The position numbers and the translations under genes were made by a program. The notes under the pieces were generated by a model. The model searched no databases, was not told where the DNA came from, and saw only the letters and a list, made by a program, of their open reading frames with translations. From VRUE01 sp036379955 (GTDB taxonomy: Bacteria > Actinomycetota > Thermoleophilia > Solirubrobacterales > 70-9), in assembly GCA_036379955.1 (NCBI GenBank), contig DASVFR010000058.1:1-20804 (forward strand): a stretch of DNA of 20,804 bases. The letters run 5' to 3'. Shown piece after piece: positions 1 through 6,244 of the stretch; the stretch's first letter is position 1, and each line of letters opens with the position of its first letter.

Positions 1-43
1 AACTCCCGGCGAAGCCGGCCCGGAGACCCACTCCCGACGCCCC
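1..43. repeat. Right half of a palindromic repeat (family of the recJ-internal element)
   Basis: Bases 1-18 read aactcccggcgaagccgg, almost identical to the loop of the palindrome at 6889-6907 (one base shorter). Both contain the inner hairpin ccggc-gaa/gata-gccgg. Bases 19-43 align, with several differences and one gap, to the right arm of that palindrome (6908-6933); both end in GAYGCCCC. The left arm would lie outside the window. If this is a full copy, the bases just before position 1 should be close to the reverse complement of 19-43. Here the element is non-coding, about 48 bases upstream of ruvC. Confidence 0.7.
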
Positions 44-90
44 AGCCTGCTCCCTGGAGGCATCCGGGCCTAGAGACAGAATCACTCCCC

Positions 91-630
91 ATGCAAGTCG
101 TGATGGGGATCGACCCCGGCGCGGCCAATCTCGGCTTCGGCGTGGTCAGGATCGAGGGCAACCGCATGGTCGCCCTCGACGGCGGCGTGGTCGAGACCCC
201 TGCCGGGCTGCCGATCGAGCGGCGCCTGGAGCGGATCCACGGCGAGCTCGCGGAGCTGATCGGGTGGCATGAGCCGGGCGCGATGGCGCTCGAGGACCTC
301 TACTTCGGCAAGAACGCCCACTCGGCGATGGCCGTCGGCCGCGCCAGCGGGGTGGCGATGCTAGTCGCGGCCCAGCGCGGGGTGAGCTGCTTCACCTACA
401 CGCCGCAGGCGATCAAGAAGGCCGTCTGCGGCTCCGGCGCGGCCGGCAAGGAACAAGTGCAGCGCATGGTCGGCACGCTGCTCGGCCTGCCCGATCCCCC
501 GACCCCCGACCACGCCGCCGATGCGCTCGCGGTGGCGATCTGCCACGGCGGGGGGGCGGGCCGCCAGGCGGCGATCGACGCGGCAGAGGATGCGTGGGCC
601 CAGCGAGCTCCCGCGAGGCCGGTGGCATGA
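91..630 (+). CDS. ruvC: RuvC, crossover junction endodeoxyribonuclease
   Basis: RuvC cuts Holliday junctions symmetrically, working with the RuvAB branch-migration motor. The 179-residue product has the usual family length. The first catalytic Asp is in GIDPG (D8), the Glu is in MALEDLYFGKN (E68), and the C-terminal motif PDHAADALAVAICH supplies H141 and D144. That last pair follows the Thermus arrangement (His then Asp) rather than the E. coli Asp-Asp pair. ATG 91 was chosen because MQVVMGIDPG fits the family N-terminus; ATG 103 is an alternative, and neither has a clear Shine-Dalgarno sequence. The stop overlaps the ruvA start by 4 bases, so the genes are probably translationally coupled. 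Confidence 0.96.
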   Translation: MQVVMGIDPGAANLGFGVVRIEGNRMVALDGGVVETPAGLPIERRLERIHGELAELIGWHEPGAMALEDLYFGKNAHSAMAVGRASGVAMLVAAQRGVSCFTYTPQAIKKAVCGSGAAGKEQVQRMVGTLLGLPDPPTPDHAADALAVAICHGGGAGRQAAIDAAEDAWAQRAPARPVA

Positions 631-1226
631 TCGCGGCGGTGCGCGGCGAGGTGATGGTGCGTCGGCCCGATCACGTCGTGATCGACGCGGGCGGAGTCGG
701 CTACCGGCTCGCGGTCTCGGCCGAGACGCTGAAGGCGGTCCCGGCGATCGGCAAGGAGGCCTTCCTACACGCGGAGCTGATCTCCCGCGAGGACTCGCTC
801 TCCCTCTTCGGCTTCGCCTCCGAGGAGGAGCGCGACCTCTTCGGCGAGCTGATCTCGGTCAGCGGCATCGGGCCCAAGGTGGCGCTGGCCGCCCTCTCCG
901 GCGGTCCGGCGCGCGAGCTGCTGCGGGCGATCGCCGCCGGCGACGCCAAGCGATTCCAGGCGGTGCCGGGGATCGGCAAGCGCACCTCGGAGCGGATCAT
1001 CGTCGAGCTGCGCGAGAAGGTCGCCGGGGAGCTGGAGGACGAGGGCGTCGTGGCAACCGCGGAAGAGGCAGATGCCCGCGGGCTCGCCCGCGACGGCCTG
1101 GTCAACCTCGGCTACGCACCGCTGGAGGCCGAGCAGCTTCTCGACGGCATCGAGAGCGACGACGCCGAGCAGCTGATCGCCGCCGCGCTGCGCAAGGCCG
1201 GCGCGTCGAGGAGCAAGGCGGCGTGA
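627..1226 (+). CDS. ruvA: RuvA, Holliday junction branch-migration subunit
   Basis: RuvA binds the four-way junction as a tetramer and loads RuvB hexamers. The product is 199 residues, normal for RuvA. It has an N-terminal OB-fold (MIAAVRGEV...VIDAGGVGYRL, residues 1-62) and two helix-hairpin-helix motifs: LISVSGIGPKVALAAL (about 75-90) and FQAVPGIGKRTSERIIVEL (about 110-128). A linker then leads to a C-terminal RuvB-contact domain (about 150-199, with LVNLGYAPLEAEQ). The start ATG 627 overlaps the ruvC stop (ATGA), and the stop overlaps the ruvB start (GTGA). An upstream in-frame ATG at 594 would add 11 residues inside ruvC and was rejected. Confidence 0.97.
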   Translation: MIAAVRGEVMVRRPDHVVIDAGGVGYRLAVSAETLKAVPAIGKEAFLHAELISREDSLSLFGFASEEERDLFGELISVSGIGPKVALAALSGGPARELLRAIAAGDAKRFQAVPGIGKRTSERIIVELREKVAGELEDEGVVATAEEADARGLARDGLVNLGYAPLEAEQLLDGIESDDAEQLIAAALRKAGASRSKAA

Positions 1227-2293
1227 GCGAGCACCGAATTCGCACCCCCGGGATCGACGAGCCGCTGCCGAACGACGCCGACGTCAGGGTCCACGACGCT
1301 CGCGCCGACGCGCCCGACGAGGCGCTCGACAACTCCCTGCGCCCGCGCCGGCTCGCCGACTTCGTCAACCAGGTCCAAGTCACCGAGCAGCTTGCGATCT
1401 TCATCGAGGCGGCCCAGGGGAGAGGGGAGTCGCTCGACCACGTTCTGCTCGCCGGGCCGCCCGGCCTGGGCAAGACTTCGCTGGCCTGCATCGTCGCCGA
1501 GGAGATGGGCGTGCCCCTGGTCCAGACCGCCGGTCCCGCCCTCGAGCGCAAGGCCGACGTCGCCTCCTTCCTCACCGCGCTGGAGCCCGGCAGCGTCTTC
1601 TTCGTCGATGAGATCCACCGCCTCGGCCGCGCCGTCGAGGAGACGCTCTACCCGGCGATGGAGGACGGCGAGCTGCCGGTCGTGCTCGGGCAGGGCGCCG
1701 GCGCGCGCACTGTGACCCTGCCGCTGCCGCCTTTTACGCTGATCGGCGCCACGACCCGGGCCGGTTTGCTGACCACGCCGCTGCGCGACCGCTTCGGGCT
1801 CTCGCACCGCCTCGAGTACTACAGCCCCGAGCATCTGGCGGAGATCGTCGTCCGCTCGGCTGGGATCCTCGGCGTCGAGGTGGACGGGGAGGGCGCGCGC
1901 ACGATCGCCGAGCGCTCGCGCGGCACTCCCCGCGTGGCCAATCGCTTGCTAAAGCGAGTCCGCGACATCGCCCAGGTCCGCGACCACGGCGCGATCGACG
2001 CCGGGGTTGCCGCATCCGCCCTGGAGATGCTCGAGGTCGACGCCGCCGGCCTCGACCGCAGCGACCGCGCCCTGCTCGACACGATCGCGGCCAAGTTCGC
2101 CGGCGGCCCGGTCGGGCTCTCGACCCTGGCGGTGGCGATCGGCGAGGAGGCGGACACGATCGAGGACGTCCTCGAGCCCTATCTGCTCCAGCAGGGACTG
2201 CTGAAGCGGACGCCGCGCGGCCGCGTCATCACCCCGCGGGCCTATGAGCACCTCGGCCTCGAAGTCCCCGATGCCGTAAGAAGCCTCTTCTAA
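1223..2293 (+). CDS. ruvB: RuvB, Holliday junction ATP-dependent DNA helicase
   Basis: RuvB is the AAA+ motor that drives branch migration. The product is 356 residues from GTG 1223. A purine-rich ribosome site (gaggagcaagg, 1208-1218) and a 4-base overlap with the ruvA stop support this start. Motifs in order: SLRPRRLADFVNQ (family signature, about 38-50), Walker A GPPGLGKTS (78-86), Walker B VFFVDEIHR (about 125-133), sensor 1 IGATTRAG (174-181), arginine-finger region RDRFG (188-192), sensor 2 near TPRVANRLLKRVRD, and a C-terminal winged helix (TLAVAIGEEADTIEDVLEPYLLQQGLLKRTPRGR). All key residues are present. It closes the ruvCAB run. Confidence 0.97.
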   Translation: MSEHRIRTPGIDEPLPNDADVRVHDARADAPDEALDNSLRPRRLADFVNQVQVTEQLAIFIEAAQGRGESLDHVLLAGPPGLGKTSLACIVAEEMGVPLVQTAGPALERKADVASFLTALEPGSVFFVDEIHRLGRAVEETLYPAMEDGELPVVLGQGAGARTVTLPLPPFTLIGATTRAGLLTTPLRDRFGLSHRLEYYSPEHLAEIVVRSAGILGVEVDGEGARTIAERSRGTPRVANRLLKRVRDIAQVRDHGAIDAGVAASALEMLEVDAAGLDRSDRALLDTIAAKFAGGPVGLSTLAVAIGEEADTIEDVLEPYLLQQGLLKRTPRGRVITPRAYEHLGLEVPDAVRSLF

Positions 2294-2319
2294 ACGCCGC
2301 TCTCAGTAACCTGGCGGGG

Positions 2320-2808
2320 ATGCCGTTCTTCATCTGTCCCAACTGCGGCCACAGGGAGGCCAGCTCGGAGCGGACCGCGGGCTTCAGCACGCGTCCGAAG
2401 GGCTGCTCCAAATGCGGCTTCGGCTTCGTCTTCGAGTTGCTCGACGACTACTACCCGGCGCCCAACGCGGCCTTCTTCGTCTGCGACCAGCAGGCCCGCG
2501 TGATCGACGCCGGGCGGGGCAGCTACGAGCTGACCGGGCTGACCGACGAGGACGTCATCGGCCGGCCCGTCCAGGAAGTCTTGGGGCTGCAGTGGCGCGA
2601 CCCCGGCGAAGGCGGCGAGGAGGCGGACACCAACGGCGACGGCTCCACCGACCCGATCGAGACCTCGCTCGAGTGGGGCGTGCGCTCGCTCGGCAAGAAA
2701 GTCTCGGTGAACGCCGAGGGAGATCTGCCGGCGGAGGCGGTCGCCGACGTCTTTCCCGCCTACGACGACGACGGAGGACTTTTGATCGTCCTCACCCCCG
2801 AGGCCTGA
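2320..2808 (+). CDS. Zinc-ribbon/PAS-domain protein with EF-hand-like loop
   Basis: I do not recognise a named family. The 162-residue product has no signal peptide or membrane segment. Residues 1-35 form a zinc ribbon (C6-x2-C9 and C29-x2-C32, in CPNCG and CSKCG). Residues about 48-160 look like a PAS sensor domain (AAFFVCDQQARVIDAGRGS, then LTGLTDEDVIGRPVQEVLGL, ending in GGLLIVLTP). Inside it, residues 103-114 read DTNGDGSTDPIE, which matches the EF-hand loop pattern DxNxDGxxDxxE, so calcium binding is possible. The gene sits 26 bases after ruvB and 3 bases before secDF, in the slot where many bacteria carry yajC. A soluble sensory or adaptor role is inference; no output domain is visible. 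Confidence 0.75.
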   Translation: MPFFICPNCGHREASSERTAGFSTRPKGCSKCGFGFVFELLDDYYPAPNAAFFVCDQQARVIDAGRGSYELTGLTDEDVIGRPVQEVLGLQWRDPGEGGEEADTNGDGSTDPIETSLEWGVRSLGKKVSVNAEGDLPAEAVADVFPAYDDDGGLLIVLTPEA

Positions 2809-2811
2809 GCG

Positions 2812-5757
2812 ATGGGCAAACGGCGCCGAAACGCTTTCATCCTGCTCTTCGTCCTCGGCCTCGTCGCCGTCTCGGCCCTGGTCATCGCCAGCAAGGAAAC
2901 GAAGCTTGGGCTCGACCTCAAGGGCGGCGTGCAGCTGGTCCTCCAGGGTCGCCCCACCCCGCAGCAGCCGAGCATCACCGGCGCCTCGATGGACCGGGCC
3001 GTCGACATCATCCGCGAAGGCTGCGATCAGCTCGGCGTCTCGGAGATCGAGGTCGCCCGCGTGGGCGCAGACCAGATCCAGGTCGGCATCCCGGGCGCGA
3101 CGAGCGTCGGCAAGGCAACCGAATGCGCGACCAAGCCGGCCCGCCTCTACTTCTACGACTGGGAACCGAACCTGATCGGCCGCGAGAAGCTCATCGCCGG
3201 CAATCCCGGGGCGGAACCCCCCGAAAAGGTGCTCGAAGAAGCAAATGAAGAATGGACGAAGGCGAATCGACCTCCCACCGCCTTCAAAAATCAGCAGCTG
3301 GTCTACGCCGGCGCCTATCCGACCGAGTACGCGGCCGCCAAGCTCGCCTCCGAACAGAAGCTCGTGCCCAACTGCGAAAACTGCAGCTCGCCGACCACTT
3401 GGTACCTGTTCGAGAAGAAGGAACCGCACAAGCTGATCGACGGGCCCGAGGTCGCCAGGGAAGACCTCTACGTCGATCCAAACGGGCGCAGGCGCCCCCC
3501 TGGCGTCGGCATCGTGGTCAAGGTGCCGCAGGGCACGATCGTCGTCTCCGAAAAGCCCAGCGACCGCAACGGCCAGGTCTTCGAGAACGCCGAACCGGGC
3601 TGGTTCGCGCTGAACGACGATTACGCGCTCTCGGGCACCGAAATCACCCGCCCGAAGCAGGAAACCGACGAAGTCGGCAGGCCCAACGTCACCTTCGGCT
3701 TCACCGACTCGGGCCGGGAAGCCTTTCACGAAGTGACCCGCCAGATCGCCCAGCGCGGCGCCGCCCGGGCGATCGGCCCGGCCGCGAGCCAAGAAGCCGA
3801 ACGGCTCTCCGGGCGCTTCGCAGTCATCCTCGACAACGAAGTCAAGACCCGCCCGATCATCAACTTCGCCCAGAATCCCGACGGGATCGACGGCCGCACC
3901 GGGGCCCAGATCTCCGGCGGCTTCAACAGCATCGGCGAAGCCCAGGACCTCGCCAGCTTCCTGCAGCGCGGTGCCCTGCCGATCAACCTCAACCTGATCA
4001 GCCAGTCGCAGGTCTCGGCGACGCTGGGCAGCGAAGCGCTACACGAGGGCATCAAAGCCGGGATCATCGGCCTCGCCCTCGTCGTCATCTTCCTGCTCTT
4101 CTTCTACCGCTTCCTCGGCCTGATCGCGGCGCTGGCGCTGGGCGCCTACGGGGTCATCTTCTTCGCCCTGATCGACCTGATCCCGATCACGCTGACGCTG
4201 CCCGGGATCGCCGGCCTGATCCTGACGATCGGCGTCGCCGCCGACTCGAACATCGTCATCTTCGAGCGGATCAAGGAGGAGGTGCGCGCGGGGAGATCCA
4301 TGTCCAGCGCAATACCGGCCGGCTACCGCCGCGGCATCGCGACGATCGTCGACGCCAACGTCGTCACCCTGCTCACCGCCTTCGTCCTCTTCGTCCTCGC
4401 AACGGCCGGGGTCAAGGGCTTCGCCTTCGTGCTCGGCGTCGGCACGATCGTCTCGCTGCTGACGGCGGTCGTCTTCACGCAGGCGCTGCTCGGCACGATG
4501 AGCCGCTCGAGCATCCTGCGCTCGCCGAACGCGCTCGGCGCCTCCCGCCAGCGCGTGCGCTGGCACTTCGACTTCATGGGCGCGAGTCGCTGGTTCTTCA
4601 CGATCTCCGGCTGCATCCTGCTGGTCGGCGCGCTCTCGCTGGCGACGAAGCAGTTCAACCTCGGCATCGACTTCGAGTCCGGAACCCGGATCGAGGTCGC
4701 GCTGAAGAAGCAGACCGACGAGGAAGGCGTGCGGGAAGCGCTCGACGAAGCCGGGATCTCGGGCGGCGAGGTGCAGCAGGAGTCGAACCCGGGGCTCGGC
4801 GAAAACGCCTTCCTGATCCAGTCGAGCACGCTGAAGCCGAGTGAAATCAACGACCTGCAACGCAAGCTGGAAGGCGAGTTCGGGATCGTTGCCGACGGCT
4901 TCGACAGCACCAGCGTCGGCCCGACCTTCGGCCAGACCGTCGCCAACAGCGCCCGCAACGCGCTGATCTTCTCGCTGCTGATCATCTGCGCCTACATCGC
5001 CTTCCGCTTCGACCCGAAGTTCGCCGTGCCGGTGCTGATCGCGCTCTTCCACGACGTGCTGATCACCGGCGGCATCTACTCCCTGACCGGTCGCGAAGTG
5101 ACGAGTGGCACCGTCGCCGCCTTCCTCACCATCCTCGGCTATTCGATGTACGACACGATCATCGTCTTCGACCGAATACGCGAGAACATGCCGCGCATGC
5201 CGCGGGCGGCGTTCTCGCAGATCGTCAACCGCTCGATGAGCGAGGTGCTCACCCGCTCGCTGGCGACCAGCTTCACCACCCTGCTCGCCGTCGCCTCGCT
5301 GCTGATCTTCGGCGGCGCGACCCTGCAGGACTTCGCCTTCGCGATGCTGGTCGGGATCGCCTCCGGTACCTATTCCTCGATCTTCATCGCCTCACCGGTG
5401 CTGACCGCCTGGAAGGAACGCGAGCCCGGCTTCGCCCGCCGCCGCGAGCGGATCGCGGCGCTCGAGGGCGCCGTGCCCGCCTTTGCCGACGAGACCGAGC
5501 TGGCGCGGCTCGGCGAAGACGAGGAGACCGACGCCGAGCTGCAGGAGGACGCGGGCGCCGCCGCGACGGCGGCAAAGCAGCCGCAGCCGGCCGCCGTGGC
5601 GACGGCCGAGCAGGATGAGCCCGAGCGCGACGGCGGCAGCCCCTCCAGCAACGGCGAGCCGCCGGCGGCCGATCCGGCCGAGGCCGCCAAGCGCGAACGC
5701 GAAGAGCGCCGCCGCGAACGCCGCAAGCAGCGGCGCAAACACGGGAGGAGTCGCTAA
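2812..5757 (+). CDS. secDF: SecDF, fused protein-export membrane subunit
   Basis: SecD and SecF use the proton gradient to pull exported proteins out of the SecYEG channel. Here both are one 981-residue chain. The SecD half has TM1 (about 7-25), then LGLDLKGGVQLVLQG, a large extracytoplasmic P1 region, and a TM2-TM6 block (about 415-565) with GVAADSNIVIFERIKEE (D478). The SecF half starts near RWHFDFMG (about 583), has LGIDFESGTRIEV, and a second TM block with SMYDTIIVFDRIREN (D781). The two Asp residues sit in the conserved TM4 positions linked to proton transfer. The P1 region contains an extra stretch with a CENC pair (C188, C191). The last ~110 residues are charged and low in complexity, ending in an Arg/Lys run. 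ATG 2812 lies 3 bases after the PAS gene. Confidence 0.95.
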   Translation: MGKRRRNAFILLFVLGLVAVSALVIASKETKLGLDLKGGVQLVLQGRPTPQQPSITGASMDRAVDIIREGCDQLGVSEIEVARVGADQIQVGIPGATSVGKATECATKPARLYFYDWEPNLIGREKLIAGNPGAEPPEKVLEEANEEWTKANRPPTAFKNQQLVYAGAYPTEYAAAKLASEQKLVPNCENCSSPTTWYLFEKKEPHKLIDGPEVAREDLYVDPNGRRRPPGVGIVVKVPQGTIVVSEKPSDRNGQVFENAEPGWFALNDDYALSGTEITRPKQETDEVGRPNVTFGFTDSGREAFHEVTRQIAQRGAARAIGPAASQEAERLSGRFAVILDNEVKTRPIINFAQNPDGIDGRTGAQISGGFNSIGEAQDLASFLQRGALPINLNLISQSQVSATLGSEALHEGIKAGIIGLALVVIFLLFFYRFLGLIAALALGAYGVIFFALIDLIPITLTLPGIAGLILTIGVAADSNIVIFERIKEEVRAGRSMSSAIPAGYRRGIATIVDANVVTLLTAFVLFVLATAGVKGFAFVLGVGTIVSLLTAVVFTQALLGTMSRSSILRSPNALGASRQRVRWHFDFMGASRWFFTISGCILLVGALSLATKQFNLGIDFESGTRIEVALKKQTDEEGVREALDEAGISGGEVQQESNPGLGENAFLIQSSTLKPSEINDLQRKLEGEFGIVADGFDSTSVGPTFGQTVANSARNALIFSLLIICAYIAFRFDPKFAVPVLIALFHDVLITGGIYSLTGREVTSGTVAAFLTILGYSMYDTIIVFDRIRENMPRMPRAAFSQIVNRSMSEVLTRSLATSFTTLLAVASLLIFGGATLQDFAFAMLVGIASGTYSSIFIASPVLTAWKEREPGFARRRERIAALEGAVPAFADETELARLGEDEETDAELQEDAGAAATAAKQPQPAAVATAEQDEPERDGGSPSSNGEPPAADPAEAAKREREERRRERRKQRRKHGRSR

Positions 5758-5758
5758 C

Positions 5759-6028
5759 GTGGCACTGCTCGTCTACTTCACGATGGGGATCGCCCTCTGG
5801 CACTTCACCGTCTTCCTGCCCGACCGTTTCTGGCAGGGCATCGTCGGCGCCTTCCTCGGTGCGACGCTCGGGGCCGTGATCTTCGGCCTGATCGTCGAGG
5901 CGTTCACCGGCAAAGGGCTTGGCGACACCGACGTGACAACGGCGCTGGTCGCTATTCCCGGGACGGCGATCGGGCTGGCGGTTGTCTGGGTGCTTGGGGT
6001 GCGGGCGGAGCAGGCTGCGGCGGAGTAG
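5759..6028 (+). CDS. Small three-helix membrane protein, unknown function
   Basis: The 89-residue product starts at GTG 5759, one base after the secDF stop, with a good ribosome site (gggaggag, about 5743-5750) at sensible spacing. Three hydrophobic segments are visible: about 2-20 (VYFTMGIALWHFTVFL), 26-47 (GIVGAFLGATLGAVIFGLIVEAF) and 61-83 (TTALVAIPGTAIGLAVVWVLGV). The glycine-rich helices suggest tight packing. There is no catalytic motif. Its tight coupling to secDF suggests a membrane role linked to that operon, but I cannot name a function. A much longer reading upstream in the same frame is a shadow of secDF. Confidence 0.8.
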   Translation: MALLVYFTMGIALWHFTVFLPDRFWQGIVGAFLGATLGAVIFGLIVEAFTGKGLGDTDVTTALVAIPGTAIGLAVVWVLGVRAEQAAAE

Positions 6029-6067
6029 TCCGGCTTGCGCAGGCTTCGGCCGAGTAGGCCGTACCCC
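6010..6067. repeat. Imperfect 29-base tandem duplication at a gene end
   Basis: Bases 6010-6032 and 6039-6061 match at 20 of 23 positions (gcaggct[g/t]cggc[g/c]gagtag...), giving a 29-base period. The first copy covers the last codons and stop of the small membrane protein; the second lies just after it and runs into the fold-back at 6057-6170. It looks like a local duplication of the gene end. Confidence 0.6.
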
Positions 6068-6170
6068 GGTGGGGGTTCCACTTGCGCCTTTCCGAGGAGC
6101 GGAATTGGCTGGCGCCTCAAGCGCTCTATGCGGAAAAGCTAAAACGTTCCACCCCCACCGGGGTACGACC
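6057..6170. repeat. Long nested fold-back (inverted repeat with ~74-base structured interior)
   Basis: A perfect 16-base inverted repeat, gtaccccggtgggggt (6061-6076) and its reverse complement (6151-6166), can be extended to 6057/6170 with one mismatch. The interior is also nested-complementary: ctttccg (6088-6094) with cggaaa(a)g (6131-6138), gagcg (6097-6101) with cgctc (6122-6126), and ttgg (6105-6108) with tcaa (6117-6120, including one G-U). The transcript could fold as one rod-like hairpin of over 100 nucleotides. No reading frame fits it. It may be a small mobile repeat, an RNA-processing site or a structured RNA. Confidence 0.6.
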
Positions 6171-6173
6171 TTT

Positions 6174-6188
6174 CCAGGGATGCCCTGG
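6174..6188 (+). terminator. Short hairpin, possible weak terminator before recJ
   Basis: The hairpin ccaggg-atg-ccctgg (6174-6188) is followed by tatttgcagcttttt, which is T-rich but interrupted. It could end the ruvC-secDF transcript upstream of recJ. The stem is short and there is no clean T-run, so this is tentative. The rest of 6189-6244 shows no clear promoter or ribosome site. Confidence 0.3.
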
Positions 6189-6244
6189 TATTTGCAGCTT
6201 TTTGCAGGCGTGAATCCGTCCAACGTGCTTCTTAGCCTGCTTGC

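Noticed and set aside
521..1222. N-terminal extension of ruvB upstream of GTG 1223
   Set aside because: The extension is an Arg-rich shadow of ruvC/ruvA; the GTG at 1223 has a ribosome site and overlaps the ruvA stop.
2290..3792. 500-codon open frame on the minus strand opposite the PAS gene and secDF
   Set aside because: It lies opposite two well-supported genes, has no recognisable domain, and long antisense frames are expected in GC-rich DNA with strong third-position bias.
2412..4844. Long Arg/Pro-rich frames on the plus strand (2412-3248, 3252-4844)
   Set aside because: Arginine-rich shadow translations in another frame of the PAS gene and secDF; no domains and no ribosome sites.
5640..5754. 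Arg/Glu repeat-like DNA at the secDF 3' end as a repeat array
   Set aside because: It is explained by a low-complexity charged protein tail; units are irregular and there are no CRISPR-like spacers.
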